Shown here: one piece after another, positions 1-12,200 of the stretch
Layout of the letters: each line of letters starts with the position of its first letter
Numbering within the stretch: the stretch's first letter is position 1
DNA from: Phoronis australis
Taxonomy: Eukaryota; Phoronida; Phoronidae
NCBI GenBank assembly: GCA_002633005.1
Contig: NMRA01000540.1
Location: forward strand, 144,119 to 208,118
Length of the DNA stretch: 64,000 nt
Reading direction: 5' to 3'
Made by a program: the position numbers and the translations under genes
Notes under the pieces: generated by a model
What the model was told of the DNA's origin: nothing
What the model saw: only the letters and a program-made list of their open reading frames with translations
Database searches by the model: none

Positions 1-632
1 TTACACTGGTTACGGAGCTCTACACGAATGGGTATTACACTTGTTACAGAGCCTTACATGAATGGTTATTACACTTGTTACAGAGCCCTACATGAATGGT
101 TATTACACTTGTTACGGAGCCCTACATGAATGGCTATTACACTTGTTACGGAGCCTTACATGAATGGCTATTACACTTGTTACGGAGCCCTACATGAATG
201 GCTATTGCACTTGTTACAGAGCCCTACATGAATGGGTATTACACTTGTTACGGAGCTCTACACGAATGGGTATTACACTTGTTACAGAGCCTTACATGAA
301 TGGTTATTACACTTGTTACAGAGCCCTACATGAATGGTTATTACACTTGTTACGGAGCCCTACATGAATGGCTATTACACTTGTTACGGAGCCTTACATG
401 AATGGCTATTACACTTGTTACGGAGCCCTACATGAATGGCTATTGCACTTGTTACGGAGCCCTACATGAATGGGTATTACACTTGTTACAGAGCCCTACA
501 TGAATGGCTATTGCACTTGTTACAGAGCCCTACATGAATGGCTATTAGACTTGTTACAGAGCCCTACATGAATGGCTATTACACTTGTTACAGAGCCATA
601 CATGAATGTCTATTACACTTGTTACAGAGCCC
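1..632. repeat. 34-bp minisatellite, about 18 units, with a 7-unit higher-order repeat
   Basis: About 18 tandem copies of a 34-bp unit (core: ttacacttgttacggagccc, then tacatgaatggcta) begin at or before the window edge and run to about 632. Variant units recur in the same order: the variant with gagctctacacgaatggg occurs at 17 and again at 255, exactly 238 bp (7 x 34) apart. The array therefore grew by duplicating a seven-unit block. Each unit carries ttgttacag, which resembles a splice acceptor. Because 34 is not a multiple of 3, open frames reading through it are not genes. Confidence 0.95.
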
Positions 633-642
633 TATATGAGAG

Positions 643-863
643 CCTATTACACTGGGGGTAATGATCTGCAGCACTATGGCCGATGGATTTGGGATGCTAC
701 GCAAAAGCCCATGACAGGTTACGCACCGTGGAGACATGGTCAAGGACCAACCCAGAGGCGCCACAGCTCTGAGCATGTACATATCTATTGGAAGAAAGAC
801 AACTTCAAGTGGCACGATTCTGTCATCAATGAAAAAGACACCGGCTTTATTTGTGAGAAGTAG
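643..863 (+). CDS. C-type lectin domain, terminal exon (partial)
   Basis: This is the C-terminal half of a C-type lectin-like domain, ending in a TAG stop (861-863). The order of motifs is diagnostic: YYTGGNDL, then GRWIWDATQKPM (the WIGL/W-x-W region), then WKKDNFKWHD (the W-x-D motif of strand beta-4), then the terminal GFICEK. The 5' edge is uncertain: AG acceptors exist at 626-627 and 641-642, and the second gives a clean start just before YYTGGNDL. The usual EPN or QPD sugar-selecting triplet is not visible (the loop reads WRHGQGP). Both cysteines of the inner disulfide are replaced, by His (EHVHI) and Ile (WHDSVI), while the final Cys is kept. The rest of the domain would lie left of the window. 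The exon abuts the minisatellite and sits opposite a LRRK2 intron. It could be a real gene or a decayed duplicate. Confidence 0.7.
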
Positions 864-1328
864 GAATACAATGTCATGCAGTTTCTGATGTTATACAAGT
901 TACCACTGCTTCCCTTTCTTGCAAGAAAAGGTTCTGCAACAGTTGTTAATTTCGCTTATTTCTTCCCAAAACCACTGTAACGTTACCATTTATCTATTCC
1001 TGAACACGCTTGTCAAATTTTGTACAAAAGGTTGCAAAAACAGCTACTGAAAGTTTGATGTCTTTGTTTTTAACCACAAGCAACTGTTTACTGTGACCTT
1101 CTAACCAAAGTGCCACTTGATCACATGACGCTGCACAAGGTCAAACGGGTTATGGAGAGGTGTCTTCGTATCCAACAAACAACCAAAACAAACAGTGTTT
1201 CAAAAGTTTACAAATATCACAATTTTTTAGCATTCTTTGATCTTTGGACATATGGAAATTTGATCTCACGTGACAAACAAAGTGAAGCAGAAAATGTAGA
1301 TCAGACAGTAAGTAGAAGCATTCACAGC
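864..1328. other. Non-coding stretch between lectin exon and second minisatellite
   Basis: No exon with splice-consistent protein similarity is visible on either strand. It is probably the 3' flank of the lectin exon and, on the other strand, LRRK2 intron. No clear AATAAA poly(A) signal was seen downstream of the lectin stop codon. Confidence 0.5.
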
Positions 1329-1330
1329 TT

Positions 1331-1876
1331 TCACAGACACCCTGTATTGATGCATGGCTATGCTAGCATTATGTCCATTTCACAGACAACCCTGTATTGA
1401 TGCATGGCTATGTTAGCATTAAGTCCATTTCACAGACAACCCTGTATTGGTGCATGGCTATGCTAGCATTATGTCCATTTCACAGACAACCCTGCATTGA
1501 TGCATGGCTATGCTAGCATTATGTCCATTTCACAGACAACCCTGTATTGATGCATGGCTATGTTAGCATTAAGTCCATTTCACAGACAACCCTGTATTGG
1601 TGCATGGCTATGCTAGCATTATGTCCATTTCACAGACAACCCTGCATTGATGCATGGCTATGCTAGCATTATGTCCATTTCACAGACACCCTGTATTGGT
1701 GCATGGCTATTCTAGCATTATGTCCATTTCACAGACAACTCGGCATTGGTGCATGGCTATGCTAGCATTAAGTCCATTTCACAGACACCCTGTATTGGTG
1801 CATGGCTATGCTAGCATTATGTCCATTTCACAGACAACTCTGTATTGGTGCATGGCTATGCTAGCATTATGTCCAA
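1331..1876. repeat. 50-bp minisatellite, about 11 units
   Basis: Tandem units of 50 bp (occasionally 49) contain tgcatggctatgctagcatt followed by atgtccatttcacagaca. Three consecutive variants (tattga with tgttagcattaag; tattgg with tgctagcattatg; cattga with tgctagcattatg) occur twice in the same order, so there is a 150-bp higher-order block. Open frames running through it are repeat artefacts. Confidence 0.95.
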
Positions 1877-1976
1877 TGCTTTGTAAATGTCGCCAAATTC
1901 GCAGCAGTCCACTTCAGGAATGAAAATTTTAAAGTTATGTAATGGCCTTAGAATAATGTCCCAATCTGGCTAACTA

Positions 1977-2047
1977 TGCAATGATATCACAGAGACAGAG
2001 ATATGATATCACAGAGAGACAGAGATATGATATCACAGACAGACAAC
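1977..2047. repeat. Short tandem repeat, about 27-bp units
   Basis: About 2.5 copies of atgatatcacagagacagag(atatg) with small indels. Simple local duplication in a LRRK2 intron. Confidence 0.75.
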
Positions 2048-2537
2048 TATTCATATGAAACTTTCAGATATCTCAAGCTTCTCCAAAACGATGATAGGAA
2101 TTGTTGTTTCTAACACGTTCTACTTTTCATTGAGAAGCTATAAATTTGCATAAAATGAAAATGTCATTAAGAAAACTGCAGATTTCATTTTGAAAATTTG
2201 TAACAATTTAATCACATTATTGAAATCATTGTGTTGGCATGAATGTGCTTAAATCTTTTTGATTTGCTTAATTTCCCAAAAAGCCATACAAACTGAGAGT
2301 GTATTTTGTAAATATTAGGTTATTTTCATGCAATTATTGATAAGGTCTTACATTTTTCAGGATATTCTATTTATTAACAAAACCTGAAGAATGTCAATTT
2401 TCACATCACTAAAAATATTAAGTATCAGACATATGACATGATAGACTGTTTGGTTTGACATACAAACGTAGGCAAAACAATTTAGTTAAAATTCATCATT
2501 CTTGATTGAAGTTATGGCCAAGCACAAGAGGACAAGA

Positions 2538-2715
2538 GCAACATGGAGCATTGAAATGTGTCCACGATTGCACTGCAAACGTTGTGCTTCTAGGGGTGTT
2601 TATTAGTATCATAAAATAAAATGGCCATTAGACGGCACAGAATACATTAAAGCCATCCCAAAGAGGGAGGGTGGGAATTAGCAGGCCCAACACTCACATT
2701 AGGGGGTCTGCCAGC
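2538..2715 (+). repeat. Interspersed repeat, gagcattgaaatg family (copy 1)
   Basis: Contains gagcattgaaatgtg...cactgcaaac, then atggccattagacggcacag and agccatcccaaagag, then an aggggg block. The same ordered blocks recur at about 14175-14575, 14860-15245, 19150-19465 and, inverted, at 49755-49870. This is an unclassified medium-copy transposable element. No coding sequence is visible in any copy. Confidence 0.7.
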
Positions 2716-2854
2716 AATTTCTGGTACATGCCTGCAGGCGTCTTGCATCTTGTCATGTGAGTGAGCCTCCCCAGGGAAGAACTGACAGATTGGTAGAGAT
2801 TAAGACCCTGCTCGTTTCAACTGATCAAGTCTTGCCTCAAGCAATTACGAAACA

Positions 2855-2935
2855 CCAGATGTCACATGACCAGTTGTCACATGATCAGTTGTCACATGAC
2901 TAGTTATCACATGACCAGTTGTCACATGACCAAGA
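2855..2935. repeat. 15-bp tandem repeat (gtcacatgaccagtt)n
   Basis: Five imperfect copies of gtcacatgaccagtt. Translating it gives the repetitive string MTSCHMISCHM, which is an artefact. Confidence 0.9.
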
Positions 2936-2989
2936 ACTATCTCGAATCTGTCAGGAACAAGTCAGTACCAGATTTACAGCTGAGTAAGC

Positions 2990-3127
2990 GGTCTATATGT
3001 GCGCAGAGCCGAGGAGCTCGAGACCTGATTCAGGAGTCCCACAGTGCACCTAACGGGACTCGAAGCCACAACCTTCAGCAAAGATTATACTGTGATGCAC
3101 ATTCATCCCACTGAGCCCCACTACCTC
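2990..3127 (-). repeat. tRNA-derived SINE, copy A
   Basis: On the minus strand, a pol III A-box-like block (GGGGCTCAGTGGGATGAAT, RC of about 3101-3119) is followed by a B box (CTTCGAGTCCC, RC of about 3055-3066) at tRNA-like spacing. The tail (RC of 3013-3050) matches that of the copy at 5585-5752, so this is a dispersed family and not a tRNA gene. Confidence 0.7.
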
Positions 3128-3225
3128 CTCAGTATGCAGTCTAAATTAAACGTTAGTTTTCCAATAGAAGGTGGGTTCATTACTAATTATGATTTTATTG
3201 ATGCACATTTACAACTAGTAGTTAC

Positions 3226-3288
3226 CTGGCTTGCGCAGAAGTTCCATGATGCCATTACGCATTTCACTGATGTGAGATCCACGGGATT
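3226..3288 (-). CDS. LRRK2: LRRK2 exon 41 (Roc, after G4)
   Basis: 63 bp encoding SRGSHISEMRNGIMELLRKP, first codon split with exon 40. It fits human KACMSKITKELLNKRG by position and phase (1 to 1). Acceptor TTCTCTTACAG, donor GTAACT. It is the last LRRK2 exon found; the next lies left of the window. Confidence 0.75.
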
Positions 3289-6200
3289 CTGTAAGAGAAT
3301 ACATGTACAGTGCAAGCCAAGAAAATTACAAACAAATACTTTAGTCATCATCTTCAGTCGTAACTGCCAGACATTTGACAAAGGTGAGCGTACAAACTAT
3401 GCTTTTGCCACCAGTTCTGAATTCACAAAACTGAGTGAGGCAGTTTGTGAAATATAGTTTCAAGAATAATCTTGGTCTTGAAATTCTACACAGGGTTGTC
3501 ATTTTGAAAGAATTGGAATCTCTTTTGCTTGAGAAAAACCTGGTATTGCTGAAAAATATGACTTCCATTACATGTGTCAGTAAGTCGCACTGCATTTTCT
3601 CTACACATGGTCTTTGACGGTCCTCTCACCGAAAAGAGACGATCTTCAATCGTGGCATTTATTAGGAATGTTAGATTGTGAAAAATGTCAACGAAATTTG
3701 TTCCTACAGTTTACAGTAGGCCTAAATTTTGCTTAATATTCAGACCAAAAGTACAATCTAAAGCGTACTCCGTAGTAGGATGACTTTCGGTCTTAGCTTA
3801 GACCAGTTTCGGCCTCAATTTTGATAGTAAGAAATTTCATGAAACATGTTGGTCTTAAGTTAGGCGAACTTCAGTCTAAGTTAAGACAAAAAATGTTCCT
3901 CGAGATCGCCACTGGAATTCCCACTCATGACGTCTACGTAGAAGCTAAATTCATAAGAATGAACAGGAAAGTTAGTGACATGGTTAAACATTTATGCAAT
4001 TTGAATTTTACTGTCCTTACAATTCCCCATTATTTCCAGTCTTTTTTGCTCTTTATGGAATTAGCCCTAGGGATGGGGAAACAGTAGTATTTAAAATTAC
4101 TTTTATTTGTCTTGAATTGTACTGTCTTTTAAGCTTTAAGTCACATGCAGCACCGTTTAATGCGTGTTTTGGGGTGGGATCCATCCTTTGGATTTGGTAA
4201 TACTTGGAGTTACATAAATGTTCCTAAATATAATAACAACAGCAGGATTCGCTGACTGCTTTAGTGGGAAGACTCAGATGGTAACATTAAATGTGCAAGA
4301 CTAAAAAGTGGCAGGCGCAATACAGCCATGCTTTCAAACTGTTCTTACAAACAGCATTTTTGCTAATTTTACATTATACCATAGATGGAATTCTTCATTT
4401 TGTATTTTTTGTGAATTATGGATGATACAAATTACACCATGACCACTATCAGACAGTACATTGAGAAACACTTGGGCGTTCAACTTTGGAAGCTGTTGAA
4501 AAATGAACAAAAACATTGATATATAATTACGAATGACTCATGCTCTTAATTGAAGAATTTTATCAATTTTCAATACCTTTGGGTAACTTGTCTTTGTGTG
4601 TGCCCACAATAATGACTGGGCAATCAGGGGCGCGAGCTTGAATATTGAGCAACCATGGACTGAGCGTATTGATCTCTTCAATGTCTGCCGATACATTGTA
4701 CACAACCTGAAATGAGGGTAACATAGAACTAGCGAATGGGGACAGTTACTGGTGAATGGAGAACATGGGGCTGAAACTGTTATTAAAACGTTCATGTAGA
4801 GATAAATATCTGATGCCTATCTTGATAAAATCTATGTCAAATTGACGAAATTCAAAATGGGCTTGCAATAACGTGTTTACACAATGTTTGCGAAATACAA
4901 AGCAAGGTGGATATTTGTTGATGCCTGGACCCTGAGGTTTGTAAGACCTCACACTACATGCCGGGATACTAAATGGGTGTGCCTTAAAAGTTATCACTGA
5001 CAAAGTGCGTATACAACAGCCTACTGAAAAGAGCCCATGACAAGTTCTCAAGACAAGTGTACTGATAAGCAGCTAATGATTCCTCCGGTAGTCACAAAAC
5101 AATCATACCAACCAACTTACAGATGGACTGCCAGGAACAATTTGTCAAAACAGAGTCTACAACAGTACACCAAAGGGGTCTCTGTAAAAGCTGCTCAAGT
5201 GAAGCAACCGTGACAACTTACCAAATAGAGGGTTCTCGTAGACAGGAAACACTGGTGACTACTATAGAACTGCTCTTGCCCGGCCAAGTCCCACGTGTTC
5301 AGGGTGTATTGCACCATCTTGTCCTGACGGTTACGCCGATGGAACCTAAGACATGGGAGAAAATTACTTGAAGTTAAATTTCCATGACTGAGGCAATCAT
5401 GAAAAAGGCTTAAAAAACTGGAGCATCAAGTTTGGGCAAAATTTAAACCATTTTGGAAAACCTTTCATTGACTTTCTTAGACAAAGATATTGTGAGGAAA
5501 AACATAGAATGCGGTACTTGCTGTGTGTAGCCAAAAATAATAATACTGCAGGTGGTCTGCTATACATTGTACCAATCGTACGCGGGTCGCTGAGGTGGAC
5601 CCCTTGCTGTGATCACTTGGAACCATTTTTATTTCAAACCGAACTGTACAGCTGGAGATCTGACTCAAGGGTCTAACAGTGTACCCCAGAGGGACTCAAA
5701 CCCTCGAGTGAAGGAAGCGACGATCATCCCACTAAGTCACACTGCCCCCTGTCCAACAGATCTTTAATCAATGCCACTGTTTTTCAGAGCTATTACTAAC
5801 ATGAAGTATGACACTTTTCTGTAGCCACATGAAGTCCCTAATAACCGCGCTTATTATTTAGATTCTAATTACACAAACTGACAGCAATTTTGCCAATTGG
5901 CCTGGTCTGGGTAACTCAGTACAGTCAAAAAAGATCTCAGTCACCAGATCACAAATTGCAAAGAAAGGTTTTTGGTTTTTAGCTGGGATTCAAAATAAGC
6001 AAACTAAAGGAAATGATACTGATTAAAAAAATATGTTCAATTTGCTGCCAAGCAGAAGCAGGAGTCAAAGGTCAAAGTTTACCAATGGAATTTCCTACTG
6101 GCCTGGGTTCACTATTTGTACAAGCACTTACTTCCAGTCACTGACAACAATGCCGACAGTTGGTTGGATGATGGTCTGTGACTTTTCTCGTTTCAATGCC

Positions 6201-9200
6201 TGAAGAAGACTAGACTTGCCCCGCTGGCCAAACCCAACGATCATCATCTTCATGCGGTAGTGGGATTCTGCCTGCAACAAAATACATTTCATTCAAAGAA
6301 TACAACACTACAGATATTTTTTGGAAATATGAAAGAAATTTTCTACCATTCAGTTTTACGAAAAAACAGCAAGTTTATGCCAGAAGTACAAAGCATGAGA
6401 CATTCAAGGCAGTGACACTGCCCTTAATGTGAAAAACACAGACATGGTAAGAAGTCTTCACAACCAAACATCAACCATATCAACATGCCACCTATTGGTC
6501 AGTGAAAACCTAACATGAAACTGACTGATTGCTACTCTGTAAGAAAACTCGAGTCCATCCAATCAGACACCAATGACCTCATCATGTGATGAGAAAGACA
6601 ACGGGTAGCTTCAACAGTTGATGAAAACTCCTCTTGCCGAAAGTCGGTGCAATTTCAGACAAATATCTGAGTACTTTTCCCACAATTTCTTTCTGGATTT
6701 TCGCCACGATAAGTTTGCAAATTTTAACAAAAATCACCAGATTTTCTTTCAAAACCACAGCAGAGGCTAAATTGTCAAAGATATCATATTTTACTCAATG
6801 AAGCTGGCCAGTGACAACTGGAAAAAAATCGACTCCGTACAACTATATGTCGTACCCTTTTAAGCCGCTCATGTAAGTAACCAATCAGATCTTTCGTTCT
6901 TCCACGTTGAAGAGCTTCGTCCAAGTCAAGATTTAGTCCGCACAACGGCAACTGGAAAATCCATGAAATTAGAGATTAGATTTTGTGATGAAATGAAGCA
7001 AACATTTAGACAAAATGTAATTCAAGTAGAAAGTAAACATTCAAGGTTTTTTGATAATGCTGCAAAGCACAAACAAATTTCTGGGATAACTTGACAATGT
7101 GTGTACAAACTGCTACAAGCAAAGCATTGTCATTTTGTGCAAAATAGGCAAAGAAATAGCGTACTGCAAATTTCTTAGAAACACCACAAAAACCCAGTAC
7201 CTCCCATAACTTTGATAATCGTCCTAGCTCATCAGGCAGAGTAGTCACATCTGGGTTATAACTGACATCCAATGAGGTGAGACATGTCAGCAATCCAATC
7301 TCTTTGGGAATCTGAAAACACGACAGCCATTAGAATACGCTGGATGCCAAAAATGTTCAAAGATAATGACAAGGAACCGGGATCATAACCCTGTACTCGA
7401 AATTCCTTTCGGCAGTTTTTGTTCTACTTTTGTACGAAATCAAGACATTTGTCCATTGTTCTGTGCATAAGAACAACAATTTTATTGTTTTTTGTAGTTA
7501 TCATTCATGGCTCCCATGTTTGAGTTACAAATTTTAAGACTAGTAAAAATTCCAGGTTCGTAATAAAAACTTGAGATTACTGAACACGTCAAGAACAGTT
7601 CACCTACCTCTTGTAAATTGTTGTGACTTAAAACAAGTCTTTCCAAAGTCAGTGACCACAGTTTAGCACCAGGGGACAGCTTCATCTGCAAGCACACACA
7701 TACCAATGACCAGTCTAAGTGTCACTAAAGAGCTTTATACATCGCACAGCAAAACACCTTCACACGACCTCTGTTGGCAGGAAACCTAACTAACACTCAC
7801 AATACTACGAGTGCCACAACATGTAGAGACACTCAACAATGACTGGGTAGTGTTATCTAATGTGACCACTAGTCAGCTCTGAAGAGACACTCAACAACGA
7901 CTGGGTGGTGTGATGTAATGTGACCATGCATCAGCCCTGAATAGAGACTCAACTACTAACACTAACTTTAATATCTCTGCATACTTGTGAAAACTATGAC
8001 TGACCTTTCCAATGCTCTCTAGTTACTAGTAAATTCACTTTTTGCCTCTGACGTGCACCGTGGATAAACTGTACATCGTCTTCTCAATATTATTGAAAAT
8101 AAATACCTTAGGGAGCTTTTCATGTACTTCAAGGACAAAGTCTTCAATTATTTTCATTGGAAAAAGGTCTTTGTTATTACTAGAAAATGTCACTGAGAAC
8201 TTCATAAGAAAAGATGATATTAAGAAAAAGTAGTACAGCATTTTTGAGTAAACAAAATCATTACTACGCTGAAGAGTTAATAAGGAACTGCTTCATACAA
8301 TTGAGCACAGGTGTGTGCACCCCCTGCTCAGTTGCTTTTCCACCCAACAGAGGAATGTCAAGCACCCCTTACATCTGTCCCTCGGTGGACCCTCCTGGGT
8401 CCGTGACTGAATAATGCTCGAGCCTTTATTGACATCCAAGCTACTCAGCATCATAGTGCTGATGATAACACCATCAGCTCAGGGCATAATACTGACACAT
8501 AGTAGCAAATTTTGCATGCACTTTCCTGAAATTTGAACAAAAAAATTGCCACATTTTTACATTTTTTCAAAAACTCACAGCATTGTTAGCAATGCTCAAA
8601 ATTTCAAAATTCGATTGAAGACAACACAACATGTATCATTATTGTAGGAATTGTGCAAATAATGTAGTTTTCATCCCGTTTAGTTTCACTGAAATATTTT
8701 TTAAAATAAAATTACACTCTGAGTCACCATATAGTGTTCTAAGTTAAGGACACTTTGCCATTGGGTAGCGAGTACTAACCTCCCTATAATCAAAAAGCAG
8801 TCTAGCCTCCAATGGAAAACTAACATCCAAAATGAGGTTTACCCTAAGGTAATTCGTCACAATTTTCTCACAAGAACAATTGTCAAAATGGTCATGATTT
8901 TAGATTTCTGAAAACCTCACTTAATGGAAGATTTAAGTTCAAGTTGTTTTATGACAATTGCAAATTGCTAATAGATTTAAAGTCTCTTAATCTTAATGTT
9001 GTGGAGACATTCGACAAAATAATTAATTTACTTGACTGTCAGTGTACTTCTAATTCATCTAAAAAAATGGCAACTAAAAGTTACGCGCTTGCAACTTCCA
9101 ACTTCCTGACAGCATATTGAGGTTGAGTGGGGATCAAGACATCGGCACCTCAAGGTGACCTCGTTGTGTACTCACCACTGAAATTTTGTTGTGCGATAGC

Positions 9201-12200
9201 AGAAGTTCTTTCAAATAAAGGGTCTTCCACAAGTCGGGCGACGCCAGATGAGATATGCTGTTGTGAGAAAGGTCCAGGATCCGGAGGCTAGAAAATGAAG
9301 ATAATCTCATAGGTGTCAACCTCAACTAGCTAGTCACATCAACTTAATAATTATCCAAATGTCTTGCAGATTTTGCCACCTGGTAACTGTCATCGTTAAT
9401 GTGACACTGATAAACTTTATGTCAAGAATGAGCCATCTATTTTTCAATTTCTGACACCCAGTACCTGACAGGCGAAGCTAGAATTCATCAAATTTCTCAA
9501 GAAAATAATTTCTCAGAAATTTTTGCTTATAATATAGCTTGCTTTTTCACACTCAGTTTGTATGGTTTAGCTGTTACCAGACAATATTCGGTAAACTTTT
9601 GAGCATTTCTAAAGCTAAGCGTACATCAACAAGGCAACTGGCAGATTTCGCACATGTCAGTTTCTAACCACACGTACACCGGTAATTTAGCAATTGCGAG
9701 AAACTAGGCAATCCCAGTATCCCCCAGTCACCTTTGCCCATTCATCGAAAGCGACCGACAGTGACTAAGTTGTAATCATTGAAGAGTGCGCTAGGAGACA
9801 CTTGTACTCACGTGACTTACATAGTACAGACTTGTGAGTAAGACTGTAACTTAGATATTTTCCATCTGTATTCATTTTTATGCAATAAACCAGTTTTATT
9901 TATCCTTAAGATCAAGTTTTCAGTAACTGTCCACATTTCAATGAATCGTTCGCAGAATCGGTCCAAGCCACAGACATCACATTATGATGATGTCTATGGT
10001 CCCAAGCATTTGCCATTTTGTTGTGTTTTGTTAGTGTAAAATTATGTCACGTGACCAACATGGTCGTTAGAAGGTCACCAATAGTTGCAGCGAGGCGTAC
10101 ATCGGGGTACACCGGCGAAACTGAGTGGAACTAGTGGTGAGAAAGCAGAACATGAGCAACTGATGGCAACCGAGCGATCAGCTGTACGCTATCAGTGGTA
10201 AGAAAACGCACATCGGCCAGACTCGCAAACTGATCAGTTTCGGTCAGTTGCTCTAAGTTGTCGGTAACCTGTTTTCAACTGGTTGTGTTTAGTTCTAAGG
10301 CCGATGTACGCAAGGCTTAAGGCTATGAAAAACAGAACAATGTGATTTTTGAGAAGTATGATGTTTGCCACAATCGCCCATATCCCCAAAGTGCAGAATC
10401 AATAAATTGAATTCCATCTTGAATTTCGCGTCACAAGTTTAAGAGAATGTCCCAAACAGAATTTTTATCGAAAGTAGTTCCATATTATGCAATACAGTAA
10501 CTCATTTTAGCCAATCAGAGGACAGAAGTGTCAGTGATTGTTATTGCACACTCCACTCTTACACAGTGATCAAAGCCAAAATGACGAGTGAAGACTACAC
10601 TTACTTTGGCAGGTCCAGAATAAGCTTAGGTATACCACCTGTCTCTCGATCACTAAGGTGGTTGTGACTTAGTTTGACAGAGAACAGGTGAGACAGGTGA
10701 GGAGCGACAGTGGCCACAGGCAAGACTTCTGGAAAACCGAGGCCACAGACAAGTAAATTATCAGGCATTTGAAAATCAAAATCAAGTCAAAAACTGTGAT
10801 ATTTCTAAATTTTAGGTCAAGGTTTCTTGCAATATAGTCAAGGAAACTTACCATGAAAAGAAAAACATTCTCTATGTTTCTGAGACCGAAAATACATCTC
10901 AGATGAATTCAAAACTATTACGCCAATTACTATAACCTCCAATTTCCAACTACGATTTGTTTGCTTCAAAGACCAGAAAAGGTATCAAGATGATAGCAAT
11001 AACAGCAATATTTTAATCTCCAGGGTCCGCAAAAGTCTTTTCACTTGAAAATCAAAGTTGAAAATATTACTTTTGATAGTTCATATTCTACTTAGTGTGA
11101 ACTCAATTGCTTATTACGTTACATATGGGTGAATGGCTACTCCAATTTTGCACTTGATGAACCCAGAATTAAACCAATAAGTTCAAGTCTGAACTCAAAA
11201 CTTTTGATTTTTACTTAAAATGCAGTTTGAACTTATTAGTTTATATTTCTGATCTCGAAGCTATAAAGTGTGAACATGGACTAGACACTACGTAAAAGCA
11301 CAAAATAACAGATACTCCTGCGTTCACATGAAAGTACAATCAATGGGAATAGTCCTGAAATCCGATGCTGGTGTATAATCCTGTAATAAAAAGTTCACAG
11401 CATCACATCTACAGACAATACACATACCTAGCTCATTGTACATGACAAGTAACTCCTCCAAGTTGTGACATGCTGTCAAGAACTCGTCAGGAATCACTCG
11501 CAGATAATTATGGGACAAGTTCAACATCTTCAGTCGTTTCAAGGTCAAAGGCTGTGCTGGCAACTCTCGAATTCTGTTTCTAAAATCGAGAGTCAATCAA
11601 ACATCCTTTGGTTCAATTTTAATTGAAGACTTATGTCATGTGGCTTTCATCACAAGCTACCAGGGTTTTCCGTAGATAAGCCCACCCGATGAAATGCCCA
11701 TGGGCGTTTATTCGGAAAATTATACCAAATACACGCCCATGGGGGTTTATTTGATGTTACAACTTGTGGTGTCAAGTGTCCAGACAGCGTCATGTAGTTT
11801 GGAAACTATCCTCTTAAAAGCCCTCTCAGCGTCAACTTTTTGTCACAAATTCAGTTTTGTGGAGCTTTTATTATTTATAAAAAGGAACAAGGCATTGGCG
11901 AACTATCAACAAAAAAAATAAAAATGTAATTTTAGGTAAAAGAGTGTCACGCCAAGCAAAACTATGACTTTCCGTTTACTGGCACGCCCCCTTTTCCGAA
12001 TAAACACCCAGGTGTTTATTTGGTATTCCAAAAATGCCTGAAAATTTTCATTTTCCAAATACACGTACATGCCTGATTGGGCTTATCTACGGAAATTCCC
12101 GGTATGATTCACAAAGAACATTTAAGTAGAGTCTACAGTCTACTTCAAGAAAAGTCAAAAATGCAGTCTTACACTCCACACAATTGCTTAAGAAAATTAT

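Noticed and set aside
1-1923. Tandem arrays as possible CRISPR
   Set aside because: Units are contiguous without unique spacers, and the genome is eukaryotic.
2690-2765. Minus-strand FFPGEAHSHDKMQD frame as a LRRK2 exon
   Set aside because: The required phase hits a stop codon early, and there is no alignment to the region after human KELLNKRG.
4334-4516. Minus-strand ORF beginning after CAACAG as the next LRRK2 exon
   Set aside because: In the phase required by exon 40 it reaches a stop after 13 codons and has no COR/Roc similarity; exon 41 at 3226-3288 fits instead.
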